DNA of 64,000 bases from CAZYQW01 sp964649825 (GCA_964649825.1 CAZYQW010000045.1:11190-75189), one strand, 5' to 3'; positions 54,888 through 63,960 are shown, numbered from the stretch's first letter. Notes: generated from the letters alone by a model not told the origin. Translations and numbers: made by a program.

Positions 54888-57476
54888 ATGGCGCAACTGA
54901 GGAACCTCAGCCCACTCAGCCCGTTGGTGTGGGCCGTCGCTGGCGGTCTGGTCGCATCCGTCATTGGATGCAGCCTGCCTGGCTCGCACTCGGGCGAAGC
55001 GTCCAGCTTCGAGCCGGCGGCCGCGCCCGTGACGAGTGCACCGGCGGCGACGCCGACGGCGGCGCCCGCGCTCACGACCGATCCGAGCGGCGGCACGGTC
55101 CCGGACATGCTGGCCGGCGCGGCTCGGGCGGAGGTGAACGGTGATCTCCGCGGGGCGTACCGCGCCTACGCGCAGGCGATCGACGCCGACCCGGCGAACG
55201 ACGGCGCCAAGATCGGCTTCCAGCGCGTCGCGGCGACGCTCGGCCTGCAGGTGACCGGCGACGTCGAGGACGTGGCGGAGTCCGCGGCCGAGATCGCCGA
55301 GGTTCGCCGCGCGCAGATCCGCATCGAAGCCGAGGGTCGCGTGAAGCAGGGCGAGGCCGCGATGACGGCGGGCGACTTCGCCAAGGCGATAAAGGCGTTC
55401 GAGGACGCGCTGATGATCATCCGGTGGAACCCGTTCCTCCAGGAAGGGATGCTGTCGGAAGAGGCGATCCTGACGCGGCTCGACTCCGCCAAGCGGGCGA
55501 AGACCGAGCGCGACCGGGCCGAGGAGCAGGCCCGCCAGTCCCGCATCCTCCGCGAGAAGGAAGAGGCCGACGCGCAGGCTCGCGCGCGCCTCGAGCACCG
55601 CATCGTCTCCTTGTACGAGGCGGCGAACCGCGCGTTCATCGACGACAAGTTCGCGCTCGCCGAGAGCTACTTGACGGAAGTCCTGCGGTACGACCCGAAC
55701 AACCGCGAGGCGGCTCACTTCCGCGACATCGCCAAGGACGCGCGGATGGAGGCGACGACGCGGGACCTTCGCCGCACTTACAAGGAGAACTGGCGGAAGA
55801 CGTTCGACGAGATGGCCGCGGAACTGAAGCCGCAGATGGACCTCGTGCTCTTCCCCGACGAGAAGGACTGGCGCGACATCGAGAGCCAAGGCCCGATCCA
55901 GTTCTCGGTCCAGGACGAGCTGGTCTCCGCGGACGAGCGCGAGATCATGGGCAAGCTCGCGTCCGTGCCGATGACGCTCTCCTTCTCCGATACCGCGCTC
56001 AGCGAGGCGGTCGACTGGTTCCGAACCGTCACCGGCGTGAACTTCATCGTGTCGCCGACCATCATCGAGTCCGGCGACGAGCCGCTCTTCACCGTGAACG
56101 CCGGCCCGATGGCGGCGATCGACGCCCTGAAGCTGCTGCTCGAGATCTCTCCGACGCCGCTCTCGTACCGCGTGAAGGACGGCGTGGTCCACATCCTCAG
56201 CCAGGAGGAGGCGCTCGGCGGCCAGATCCTCGAGATCTACGACATCCGCGACCTCGCGAAAGTCATCAGCAACTTCCCGTCGAAGGACTTCAACCTGACG
56301 CCCTCCGGGTTCAGCGGCGACGACTTCGGCGACGAGGGAATCGAACCGCAACCGCTCGTCCTCGAGGCGGACCGCCTCGCCGACCTGATCCGCAGCAACA
56401 TCGCGCCGGAGAGCTGGGACCTCGACCCGAACAACCGGTGCGACCCGGTGGCCGGCGCGCTCGTGGTCCGGCAGACGCCGCAGGTCCACACGCTGATCCG
56501 GACGCTTCTCGCCGACCTCCGCGAGAACACCGGCACTCTGGTCAACATCGAGTCGCGGTTCCTCACCGTCTCCGACACGTTCCTCGAGGACATCGGCGTC
56601 GACTTCCGCGGTCTCGGGCCGGACGCCGGCAACCCGGCCGCGGACATTCCCAACGGGCTCGTGCTCGACGACTTCGGCTCGGTGCCGGACGGCTTCGGTA
56701 CCCCTACGAATCCGTCGGGCGTCGGAACGGACAACGACGTCGGCGTGTTCCACCAGGGCGGCACGTTCGACGACGTCCGTGCGCGCGTCGAGAACCTCTA
56801 CGACGTCACGCTCGGGAACGACGAGTTCGCGAACTCCGGCGGACTGTCGCTCCAGGCGACCTTCCTCGACTCCACATTGGTCGAGGCGATCCTGCGCGCG
56901 GTCTCGAAGTACGGCACGACGAACATCGCCGATGCGCCGTCGCTGACCGTCTTCAACGGACAGCGCGCGAGCCTGAGCGTGATCAACCACGTGTCCTACG
57001 TGAAGGACTTCGACGTCGAGATCGCTCAGGCGGCGGTCATCGCGCAGCCGATCGTGGACGTCCTCCAGGACGGCGTCGTGCTCGACGTCCGGCCGGTCGT
57101 CAGCTCGGACAAGCGTTTCGTGACGATGGAGCTGCGCCCGACGATCGCGACCCTGGAGCGACCGATCGCCACGTTCACCACGTCGCTGGCGATCGGGTCG
57201 GACGTGACGATCGAGCTGCCGACGATCAACATCCAACGCGCCCGCACGACGATCACGATGCCGGACGGGTCGACGATCATGATCGGCGGGTGGAAGGTCA
57301 ACGAAGACCGTGATCTGGAATCCGGAATCCCGTTCCTGAATCAGATTCCGATCCTCTCCGCGATCTTCTCGCGCAAGGGGAAGTTCCTGAACAAGCAGAA
57401 GCTCGTGATCCTCGTGAAGGCCAAGATCCTGGTCCTCGAGGAGGGCGAACCGTTGGCGAGCGGCTTCGCGCGCTGA
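54888..57476 (+). CDS. Lipoprotein secretin with TPR-like N-terminal region
   Basis: The outer-membrane channel of the system, 862 residues. Start ATG at 54888 has a perfect GGAGAGG site at 6 bp, so the in-frame ATG seven codons earlier is rejected. A lipoprotein signal peptide ends in VIGC (Cys28). A Pro/Ala/Thr linker leads to a helical TPR-like part (about 74-300: 'GDLRGAYRAYAQAIDADPAN', 'AFIDDKFALAESYLTEVLRY'), a secretin N-domain (364-470: 'SLTFSDTALS' region with 'VSPTIIESGDE'), and the secretin C domain ending 'GIPFLNQIPILSAIFSRKGK' (about 811-830). Most secretins need a separate pilotin; this one is lipidated itself. Confidence 0.88.
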   Translation: MAQLRNLSPLSPLVWAVAGGLVASVIGCSLPGSHSGEASSFEPAAAPVTSAPAATPTAAPALTTDPSGGTVPDMLAGAARAEVNGDLRGAYRAYAQAIDADPANDGAKIGFQRVAATLGLQVTGDVEDVAESAAEIAEVRRAQIRIEAEGRVKQGEAAMTAGDFAKAIKAFEDALMIIRWNPFLQEGMLSEEAILTRLDSAKRAKTERDRAEEQARQSRILREKEEADAQARARLEHRIVSLYEAANRAFIDDKFALAESYLTEVLRYDPNNREAAHFRDIAKDARMEATTRDLRRTYKENWRKTFDEMAAELKPQMDLVLFPDEKDWRDIESQGPIQFSVQDELVSADEREIMGKLASVPMTLSFSDTALSEAVDWFRTVTGVNFIVSPTIIESGDEPLFTVNAGPMAAIDALKLLLEISPTPLSYRVKDGVVHILSQEEALGGQILEIYDIRDLAKVISNFPSKDFNLTPSGFSGDDFGDEGIEPQPLVLEADRLADLIRSNIAPESWDLDPNNRCDPVAGALVVRQTPQVHTLIRTLLADLRENTGTLVNIESRFLTVSDTFLEDIGVDFRGLGPDAGNPAADIPNGLVLDDFGSVPDGFGTPTNPSGVGTDNDVGVFHQGGTFDDVRARVENLYDVTLGNDEFANSGGLSLQATFLDSTLVEAILRAVSKYGTTNIADAPSLTVFNGQRASLSVINHVSYVKDFDVEIAQAAVIAQPIVDVLQDGVVLDVRPVVSSDKRFVTMELRPTIATLERPIATFTTSLAIGSDVTIELPTINIQRARTTITMPDGSTIMIGGWKVNEDRDLESGIPFLNQIPILSAIFSRKGKFLNKQKLVILVKAKILVLEEGEPLASGFAR

Positions 57477-57501
57477 CGCGGCGATCCGAACCGGTTCCTT
57501 C

Positions 57502-57534
57502 GAGGCGCCGGGCCCGGGACGGGCTCGGCGCCTC
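57502..57534 (+). terminator. Strong hairpin terminator after the secretin gene
   Basis: GAGGCGCCGGGCCC (57502-57515) and GGGCTCGGCGCCTC (57521-57534) pair over 14 bp with one G-U and a 5-nt loop, followed by TCTCGTTTG. It closes the secretin operon 26 bp past the stop. Confidence 0.7.
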
Positions 57535-57841
57535 TCTCGTTTGGGTCACTGCGGCCGGCGCGTCCCCGTCGCGGCCGCGGCGAGTGAACCGATCCGGAGG
57601 ATCTCCGTTCAAGAAACAGTGCACCCGGCGCGCAAAGCGTTTGTTGTCTTCCCGTGCGCCTCGGTGGTTACGTTCGACCGTCGGTTGATGTAATTTGCCC
57701 GTCCGCGGTCGCCCTTCCAGCGGCCGGTGCGAATCCATCAGCCGGTGCGGCTGACCTTGGTGTGCTCGATCGCCTGACCCCCGGTCGGTCGGTCATCGTG
57801 CCCGGCTCGTCCTCGAACTCTCGCGGAGTCACATCGCCATC
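57535..57841. other. Gene-free stretch before the large TPR protein
   Basis: The 307 bp between the terminator and the ATG at 57842 hold no convincing gene. The part around 57635-57700 is comparatively AT-rich (GTTTGTTGTC, GTTGATGTAATTTG) and is the likely promoter region for the gene at 57842, but no full -35/-10 pair with good spacing was found. Confidence 0.4.
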
Positions 57842-60805
57842 ATGCGAACGTTCTCGTCCCTGCCGAACCTCGCGCTCGCCGGAGCGGTCCTCCTCGTCAG
57901 CGGAAACTTGGATCGCGTCGCCGTCGCGCTGCCCCCCGCGCCGCCGGACATCCGCGAGGACATCGACTTCTCTCGCGACCTCGCACGGCACCGGTACTTC
58001 GACCTGGCCGTCGAATGGCTGAAGAAGATCGAGAAGGACGCGACCGACGACGAGGCGCGCAATCGCGTCGCGCTGGCCAAAGCGACGATCGCCCGCCTCG
58101 CGTCCGAGCACGCGCTCACGGTCGAGGACCGCAAGCGCTACTACGACGAGGCGATCCAGCACTACACGGCCGCGATCGACGGCATGGGCCGCGCGATGAC
58201 CGTCGAGAAAGGGACCGAGCTCGTCGATGGGTTCGCGAGCACGCTCCTCTCGAAGGGGAACTTCTACGCCGACGTGATCGATCGGCTCCGCGCCAGCGAA
58301 GCCGCCGAGTCCGAGATCCTCGTCGCCCGGACGGCGGCCGAGGAGGCTTTCCGCGAGGCGGTGAAGACTCTGAACGGCGCCTACGCGGAGCTGACCGCCG
58401 CCGCGCCGGATGCGGGCGAGAAGGAAGCGGCCCGCCTGTCCGAGCTCGCGTTGTTCGCGCTCTACCGCCGCGGCGAGGCGTACTACCAATGGGCGCTGCT
58501 CTATCCGCTCCAGGACTTCAACCGGAACGACTACCTCCAGAACTGCGCCAATGCGCTGGTCGACTACATCTGGGAAGCGGGCGGCGAGTCGATCTGGGCC
58601 TTCTGGGCGTACTACTACCAGGGGATGGCCGAGTATCAGCGCGGTCGGATCGAGCTCGAGAACGCCGCCGACCACGACGAGAAGGCGCTCGCGTCGCTCA
58701 CTCACATCTTCTCCCCTGACGGCATCGATATCGCCGAGCTCCCGAAGATCGGCGAGGAGGAGCGACGCTTCGTCCTCAGCCTCCTCGAGAAGGCGTATCT
58801 CGGCGTGACCCAGGTCTACCGCGACGCGGCGAACCGCTTCGAAGCGTCGCAGACCATCACCGACACCGATGACCTGACCTCGAAGGCCCAACAATACCTG
58901 GTCGTGGGCGATGCGAACTGGATGGCGAAGCCGCCGGTCTACCGCCCGGCGCTCGTCGGCGCGCTCCGGCGCGGGGCGATCGAGATGATGAACGGATTCG
59001 AAGCGAAGGCGAAGGAGTACAAACTTGAGTTCGGCCCCGACGGCGATCGTGCGCTCCTCGAGAAGGTACGCGTCATGATCGACATGGGAACCGGCGCCGA
59101 CGCGTTGCCGCTGGTCCAACGCGTGGCCGAGAAGAACGACCGCAACGTCGTCGGCCTCGAGGCGCAGAACCTCCTCGGCGACCTCATCGACGTCGCTGGC
59201 GGTTCGCAGCCGCCGTCGGTGCTCCGCCTCGCGGCCGACGGTCACATCGCCGATGGGCGCTGGCTCGACGCGATCCCGACGCTGCACCAGCTCGCCGTCG
59301 CCTGCCGCTCGGACGATGAGAAGAAGGAGTACCTCGCCAACGCGTGGAAGGACATCGGAGGCGCGTACCAGAGCCTCGGCCGGAACCTCGAAGCTTCGAT
59401 CGCGTACGAACAAGGCCTCGACACCGCGAAGGAGCTTTCGGACGAGGAGGCGATGGGCGAGCTCGCGCTCGAGGCGTACACCGCGTGGGACCGCCGCTAC
59501 ACCGAGACCAAGCAGGACTTCGACAAGACCGAGCGCAACCGCGTGCGCGAGATCGTCACGCAGCTCGGGGTGTCGGGAGACATCCAGTTCCTCAAGGCGC
59601 GCGAGGCGTATTCGAACGCGGCGGCCGCGTCCGACACCGAGGAGAGGAAGGAGCTCTACGCGGCGGCGATCGAGGAACTCGATGCCGTCCACTCATCGAG
59701 CACGTACTACGAACGCGCCATGATCTACAAGGCCCGCTCGCAGGACGGCGCGGGTCGACCGGACGACGCGATCAAGACGTTCGACAATCTGCTCGAGCGA
59801 ATCGCGAGCACGAACGTCGGCTTCAGCAAGAAGCAGAAGCAGCAGCGCGACATCGCGCACGCCCAGGCGGTCTTCTATCGTTCCGGCGTTCTCCTCGATC
59901 AGAAGCGCTACCAGGACGTGTTCGACTCATTGAACGACTACGAGGGGAAGTTCGAGTCGCAGGCCGCGTTCTTTCCGCACGTCACGTACTACCGCATCCG
60001 CGCCTTGGTCGGTCTCGAGCAGTACGACGCCGCGGAGTCCCTGTTGAGCGGGATGCAGTCGAAGTACCCAAAGCACACGTCCATCCAGTGGGCGCTGAAC
60101 ACGGTGGCGACTGGGTACTTCGACGCCTTCAAGAAGAACGAGCAGGCACCCGACGCGAAGACGTACCTGCGCAAGGCGGCCGACTACCTCGACGAGTACA
60201 ACGCGCTCACGGGCTACTCATCGTTCACGAACCTGAAGAACGTCGCGGACTGGTACTACGAGCTGCGCGAGCTCGAGCTCGCCGTCGAGTCGTACGAGCG
60301 CCTCGTCAGCCGCTACGGCAAGAAACCGCAGTACCAACCCACGATCGAACAGCAGGTGATGGAGCCGTACTCGGGCGCGCTCGTCCAGCTTCATAGGTTC
60401 CACGATGCACTCCCGCTGTGCGCCGAGGTCTACGCCGCGAAGCGTCGCGTCCGGAGCGCGGTGAGGAACTACGCGCTCTGCCTCGGGGGATGGATGGAAG
60501 AGGAGGAGAAAGGTCGCGATCTCTACGAGTACAAAGAGATTCCGGGCGCGGCCCAATACCAAGAAGCGATGGCGAAGTGGCTCGAGCTGAAGAAGGGCAT
60601 CGAGGACGCGAACGAGAAGGCCAGCGAGCACTGGTGGGACGCGGTCACGAACTACATGTACTGCCAGTACATGCAGGCGAAGATCAATCCCCAGGAGAAG
60701 GTCGCGCTCGACAAGGTGATCAAGAACTACAAGACCTTCTACCCCGATCTCGGTGGTGGCAAGTGGAAGCGCATCATCACCCGGATCGAACGGGCCGTCC
60801 GTTGA
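57842..60805 (+). CDS. Large secreted TPR protein
   Basis: A 987-residue exported protein. The signal peptide ('LALAGAVLLVSGNLDRVAVA') is cleaved near residue 30. The mature protein is alpha-helical throughout with TPR-type repeats ('YFDLAVEWLKKIEKDATDDE', 'RYYDEAIQHYTAAIDGMGRA', 'NLEASIAYEQGLDTAKELSD', 'LAVESYERLVSRYGKKPQYQ'). Lys and Glu are frequent near the C terminus. It probably acts as a periplasmic scaffold for the ExbB/ExbD complex that follows. A GGAG lies 13 bp before the ATG. Confidence 0.82.
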   Translation: MRTFSSLPNLALAGAVLLVSGNLDRVAVALPPAPPDIREDIDFSRDLARHRYFDLAVEWLKKIEKDATDDEARNRVALAKATIARLASEHALTVEDRKRYYDEAIQHYTAAIDGMGRAMTVEKGTELVDGFASTLLSKGNFYADVIDRLRASEAAESEILVARTAAEEAFREAVKTLNGAYAELTAAAPDAGEKEAARLSELALFALYRRGEAYYQWALLYPLQDFNRNDYLQNCANALVDYIWEAGGESIWAFWAYYYQGMAEYQRGRIELENAADHDEKALASLTHIFSPDGIDIAELPKIGEEERRFVLSLLEKAYLGVTQVYRDAANRFEASQTITDTDDLTSKAQQYLVVGDANWMAKPPVYRPALVGALRRGAIEMMNGFEAKAKEYKLEFGPDGDRALLEKVRVMIDMGTGADALPLVQRVAEKNDRNVVGLEAQNLLGDLIDVAGGSQPPSVLRLAADGHIADGRWLDAIPTLHQLAVACRSDDEKKEYLANAWKDIGGAYQSLGRNLEASIAYEQGLDTAKELSDEEAMGELALEAYTAWDRRYTETKQDFDKTERNRVREIVTQLGVSGDIQFLKAREAYSNAAAASDTEERKELYAAAIEELDAVHSSSTYYERAMIYKARSQDGAGRPDDAIKTFDNLLERIASTNVGFSKKQKQQRDIAHAQAVFYRSGVLLDQKRYQDVFDSLNDYEGKFESQAAFFPHVTYYRIRALVGLEQYDAAESLLSGMQSKYPKHTSIQWALNTVATGYFDAFKKNEQAPDAKTYLRKAADYLDEYNALTGYSSFTNLKNVADWYYELRELELAVESYERLVSRYGKKPQYQPTIEQQVMEPYSGALVQLHRFHDALPLCAEVYAAKRRVRSAVRNYALCLGGWMEEEEKGRDLYEYKEIPGAAQYQEAMAKWLELKKGIEDANEKASEHWWDAVTNYMYCQYMQAKINPQEKVALDKVIKNYKTFYPDLGGGKWKRIITRIERAVR

Positions 60806-60825
60806 TCGAGCGAGCTCGAGTCCGA

Positions 60826-60854
60826 TTGACACCCTCGCACGGAGCCGATAGCAT
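60826..60854 (+). promoter_or_regulatory. Sigma-70-type promoter for the second TPR gene
   Basis: TTGACA (60826-60831), a 17-bp spacer and TAGCAT (60849-60854). The -10 overlaps an in-frame ATG at 60853, so transcripts from here cannot use that start and the ATG at 60910 is favoured. Confidence 0.55.
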
Positions 60855-60909
60855 GCCCCGTCTTTGCATCATCCGATCCGGCAGCACCTTACCGGAGTCG
60901 AACCGCCTC

Positions 60910-62031
60910 ATGACCCGTACCCGTGCGGCCGTGCTCGCGACGCTGATCGCATCGCTCTCCTCCTTCGCCCCAACCGCGCTGTCGGCCGCCGCCGATCGCA
61001 TCTGGCAGAAGAGCGGAGGTCGCCCGATCACGGGCACGGTTTCGCAGGATCACTATGACGAAGTGAAGTATCGACGCGGCACCACCGACCTCACGTTGCC
61101 CGGCTCGAAGGTGCGCGCGATCGACTACGGCGACGCTCCTGAGTCCTATGAGGACGCCCTGGAAACACGGGACGAAGGCGACTTCGAGAACGCGGTCTCA
61201 TTGTTCAAGGCCTCCATGACCGAACGCGTTCGCGACTGGATCAAGGTCGCGGCCCCGTACGAGATCGGCGAGACCTGTCGCATGTGGGGAGCGCGCGATC
61301 GGTCGAAGTACAAGTCCGCGATCGAGTCGTACGACGCCGCGCTCGCCGCGAACCCGAAGACGCGCAGTCGCCCGGCGATCCTGTTCGGTCGGGCACAGGC
61401 GAAGCTCGGCGCGGGCGACCTCGACGGTGCGCTTGCCGACTTCGACACGCTCGTCACCGAATCGGTCGGCAACAAGTACGGCACCGAGTGGGAGCTGAAG
61501 GCACTCTACGAGAAGGCAAAGGCCCTCGACGAGGGGGGACGACCGGATGACGCGAAGCGGGCGTTCTCCGCGCTGGAGAAGACGGCGCGTTCGCTCTCGA
61601 CTCAGACCCAGCTCGACGAAGGCTACCGCAAGATGGCGGCCGAGCATGCCGGGCTGGCGCGCCTCGAGCAGGGTCGGGTCCTCATCCGCGACGGCCGCGG
61701 TTCCCAGGCCGAGACGTTCTTCAAGACGATCGTGAGCGACACGGCCGAGATCGACGCCGTTCGCGCCGCCGCGCTGGTGGGCCTGGGTCACTCGCTCCAG
61801 GCCCAGAAGAAACTCAAGGAAGCGCAGATGGCGTTCGCGCAGGTCCGCGTGCGATACTTCTCCAATCCCGACGCCGTCGCGGAGGCGACGTACGGCCTCG
61901 GTCTCGTGTCCGAGGAGCTCGGCCCGGCCGAGCCGAAGGGATCCAAGCTTGCTCAGGACTACTTCCTCGAAGTGGCCCAACGCTTTTCCGGGACCCGGTG
62001 GGCCCAGAAGGCACAAGAAAAACTGAACTGA
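60910..62031 (+). CDS. Secreted TPR protein
   Basis: A 373-residue exported protein with a Sec signal peptide ('RAAVLATLIASLSSFAPTAL', cleaved after about residue 26, ALSA-AA). A short beta-hairpin region ('RPITGTVSQDHYDEVKYRRG') precedes TPR repeats ('DEGDFENAVSLFKASMTERV', 'KLGAGDLDGALADFDTLVTE', 'LGHSLQAQKKLKEAQMAFAQ'). The mature size and repeats resemble YbgF/CpoB-like partners of Tol/Exb systems, and the next genes are exbB and exbD. The start at 60910 is set by the upstream promoter; an ATG at 60853 has a nearer GGAG but lies in the -10. Confidence 0.78.
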   Translation: MTRTRAAVLATLIASLSSFAPTALSAAADRIWQKSGGRPITGTVSQDHYDEVKYRRGTTDLTLPGSKVRAIDYGDAPESYEDALETRDEGDFENAVSLFKASMTERVRDWIKVAAPYEIGETCRMWGARDRSKYKSAIESYDAALAANPKTRSRPAILFGRAQAKLGAGDLDGALADFDTLVTESVGNKYGTEWELKALYEKAKALDEGGRPDDAKRAFSALEKTARSLSTQTQLDEGYRKMAAEHAGLARLEQGRVLIRDGRGSQAETFFKTIVSDTAEIDAVRAAALVGLGHSLQAQKKLKEAQMAFAQVRVRYFSNPDAVAEATYGLGLVSEELGPAEPKGSKLAQDYFLEVAQRFSGTRWAQKAQEKLN

Positions 62032-62087
62032 TTCACGGGACATCCGTTTCGATCCTCAACAGCCCAAGCCGGAGGCTACGTCCGACG

Positions 62088-62798
62088 ATGTCAAAGTTCC
62101 TGACCCGATACCTCCCTGTCTTGCTCGCGTTCTTCTGTGCGGCGCCGGCCTTGCTGGCGCAGGATACGGCCGAGCCTTCGATGACGATGAGCGACGTGAT
62201 CGGCGGCGGCGGAACCGTCGGATGGATCCTCATCATCCTCTCGGTCATCGGCCTGGCGCTGTTCATCGACAACTTCGTCAACATGCGCAAGCAGAAGCTC
62301 GCGCCGCCCGAGGTCGTCGACGAGGTCGAGGCGCTCATCGAGGCTGGCGAGTACCAGGAGGCGATGGAGCTCTGCGAGTCCGAGCCGAGCTACTTCACCA
62401 ATGTGGTCGCGGCCGGGCTTCCGCGCCTGAACGCGTCGTTCGAAGCAATGGAGAAGGCCGTCGAGGAGATGGCCGAAGAGGAGCAGCTCAAGCTCTTCAT
62501 GAAGCTCGGCTGGCTCAGCCTCATCGCCGCGGTGGCGCCGATGCTCGGCTTGACCGGTACCGTCATCGGGATGATCCTGGCCTTCAAGGTCATCTCGTCG
62601 ACGAAGGGCGCGGCCGAGCCGGCCGACCTCGCGGACAAGATTTCGCTCGCCCTGATCACGACGCTTCTCGGGCTGTTCGTCGCGATCCCGATGACCGCGG
62701 CGTTCGTGTTCCTGCGCAACCGCGTCGTGAAGACCACGCTCGAGATCTCGGCCGTCGTCGAGGACATCTTCGAGCGATTCCGCCCGACGAAGAGCTAG
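62088..62798 (+). CDS. exbB: MotA/TolQ/ExbB proton channel protein
   Basis: A 236-residue inner-membrane proton channel subunit that powers envelope machines through the proton-motive force. It begins with a cleavable-looking signal peptide ('YLPVLLAFFCAAPALLAQDT'), then helix 1 ('VGWILIILSVIGLALFIDNF'), a cytoplasmic loop, and the two conserved helices 'LSLIAAVAPMLGLTGTVIGM' and 'ISLALITTLLGLFVAIPMTA' with the family Thr and Pro residues. A GGAGG lies 12 bp before the ATG. It is followed by two exbD genes. Confidence 0.9.
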   Translation: MSKFLTRYLPVLLAFFCAAPALLAQDTAEPSMTMSDVIGGGGTVGWILIILSVIGLALFIDNFVNMRKQKLAPPEVVDEVEALIEAGEYQEAMELCESEPSYFTNVVAAGLPRLNASFEAMEKAVEEMAEEEQLKLFMKLGWLSLIAAVAPMLGLTGTVIGMILAFKVISSTKGAAEPADLADKISLALITTLLGLFVAIPMTAAFVFLRNRVVKTTLEISAVVEDIFERFRPTKS

Positions 62799-62810
62799 GC
62801 AGGTGCGCTG

Positions 62811-62840
62811 GTGACGAAGTCTCTCGTGACGAAGTCTCTC
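62811..62840. repeat. Tandem repeat of 15 bp, two copies
   Basis: GTGACGAAGTCTCTC occurs twice head to tail in the 77-bp space between exbB and the first exbD. It does not overlap the ribosome binding site (GGAG) of exbD. It looks like a recent duplication. Confidence 0.85.
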
Positions 62841-62875
62841 CTTGAAGAAGTCGACGGAGTCGAAGGAGTCTGCGC

Positions 62876-63352
62876 ATGAAGAGCGCGAAGGAAGAGCTGC
62901 TCGATCCGCCCGAAATGGACATGACGCCGATGATCGACATCGTGTTCCAGTTGATCATCTTCTTCATGATCGTGATCGACTTGAGCCAGCAGGACCTCGA
63001 GGACCTGCGCCTTCCGATGTCGAAGACGGCGATGGATGACGAGCCCGAGGAGGGACGCCTCTACGTCAACATCAATCGTCGCGGCGAGTACATCATGACC
63101 CGTCAACCAATGACCCTCGACGCGCTCGAGCAGCACCTGAAGCTGAAGGTCGACTTCCCGCGTCCCGAGGGCAAGCCGACCAGGGACGCGCAGGGGTTGG
63201 CGGAACGCGCCCTCCTGATCCGCTGCGACCACGCCGCCGAGTTCAAGCATGTCCAGAAGGTCATGTTCAAATGCGGTCTCGAGGGTCTGAAGATCTGGAA
63301 GATCGAGCTCGCCGCGGGTCAGGAAAAGACAGACGAGGACAAGCCCCAATAA
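62876..63352 (+). CDS. exbD: ExbD/TolR-family protein
   Basis: A 158-residue single-pass protein that partners ExbB. The helix 'MDMTPMIDIVFQLIIFFMIV' carries the proton-carrying Asp21 of the family (T-P-M-I-D). The periplasmic domain follows, with 'GRLYVNINRRGEYIMTRQPM' and a region 'RALLIRCDHAAEFKHVQKVM' that corresponds to the dimer-forming ExbD fold. GGAG lies 7 bp before the ATG. Confidence 0.9.
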   Translation: MKSAKEELLDPPEMDMTPMIDIVFQLIIFFMIVIDLSQQDLEDLRLPMSKTAMDDEPEEGRLYVNINRRGEYIMTRQPMTLDALEQHLKLKVDFPRPEGKPTRDAQGLAERALLIRCDHAAEFKHVQKVMFKCGLEGLKIWKIELAAGQEKTDEDKPQ

Positions 63353-63370
63353 GGGCACTGGAGCCGAACC

Positions 63371-63913
63371 ATGGCATCACCGGCAAAAGAAGCAGCGACC
63401 GAGAAGATCAAGATCGAGATGACGCCGATGATCGACGTCACCTTCCTCCTGCTGATCTTTTTCCTCTGCTCGATCAAGTTCAAGATCCTCGAGGGCAAAC
63501 TCCAGACCTACCTTCCGAAGGACGTCGGCGTCAACACCACGCCGCAGCAGAAGATCCTGGAGAAGGTCGACATCCGGATCGTTCGGAAGCAGACCCACCA
63601 GGTCCTCGACCTGACCGTGCGCGACAACTACGACAAGTGGTGGAACAACAGCAACGGGGGTTGGAAGATCGACCAGGTGGAGCTCTACCTGCAGGGCGAG
63701 CGGATCCGGTCCCTCGACGATCTCGCGACGAGGCTGAAGAAGCTCCGCAAGGACATCCCGCCGCCGGAGGATCCGGACGAAGAGGACGAGCTGAAGATGA
63801 ACCTCGAGCCGATGAACGGGTGCATCTACGAGGACATCGTGAAGGTGGTCGACATCGCACTCGACGCGAAGTTCCGCAGCATCACGTTCCGCGGAATCGA
63901 AGCGGACGCGTGA
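63371..63913 (+). CDS. exbD: Second ExbD/TolR-family protein
   Basis: A 180-residue ExbD, 18 bp after the first, with GGAG before its ATG. The transmembrane helix 'IEMTPMIDVTFLLLIFFLCS' keeps the functional Asp22. The periplasmic part differs from the first copy: it contains a long charged insertion ('NYDKWWNNSNGGWKIDQVEL') and an acidic 'PPPEDPDEEDELKMN' stretch, then the closing 'AKFRSITFRGIE'. Two ExbD proteins with one ExbB suggest a heteromeric stator. Confidence 0.9.
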   Translation: MASPAKEAATEKIKIEMTPMIDVTFLLLIFFLCSIKFKILEGKLQTYLPKDVGVNTTPQQKILEKVDIRIVRKQTHQVLDLTVRDNYDKWWNNSNGGWKIDQVELYLQGERIRSLDDLATRLKKLRKDIPPPEDPDEEDELKMNLEPMNGCIYEDIVKVVDIALDAKFRSITFRGIEADA

Positions 63914-63935
63914 TCGACGAGCCGCGGGCCGAGGG

Positions 63936-63960
63936 CCCCCCGCCACCCCCAGGCGGGGGG
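63936..63960 (+). terminator. GC-rich hairpin after the second exbD
   Basis: CCCCCCGCC (63936-63944) and GGCGGGGGG (63952-63960) form a perfect 9-bp stem with a 7-nt loop, 23 bp after the stop. There is no T run, so it may be a rho-type pause or an attenuator; the remaining 40 bp to the edge show no gene start. Confidence 0.4.

Noticed and set aside
54825..57236. 803-codon open frame opposite the secretin
   Set aside because: Antisense to a gene with a perfect ribosome binding site, a signal peptide and secretin motifs.
60853..60909. ATG at 60853 as the start of the second TPR gene
   Set aside because: It lies inside the -10 of a TTGACA-N17-TAGCAT promoter, so the message would begin downstream of it, although GGAG precedes it.
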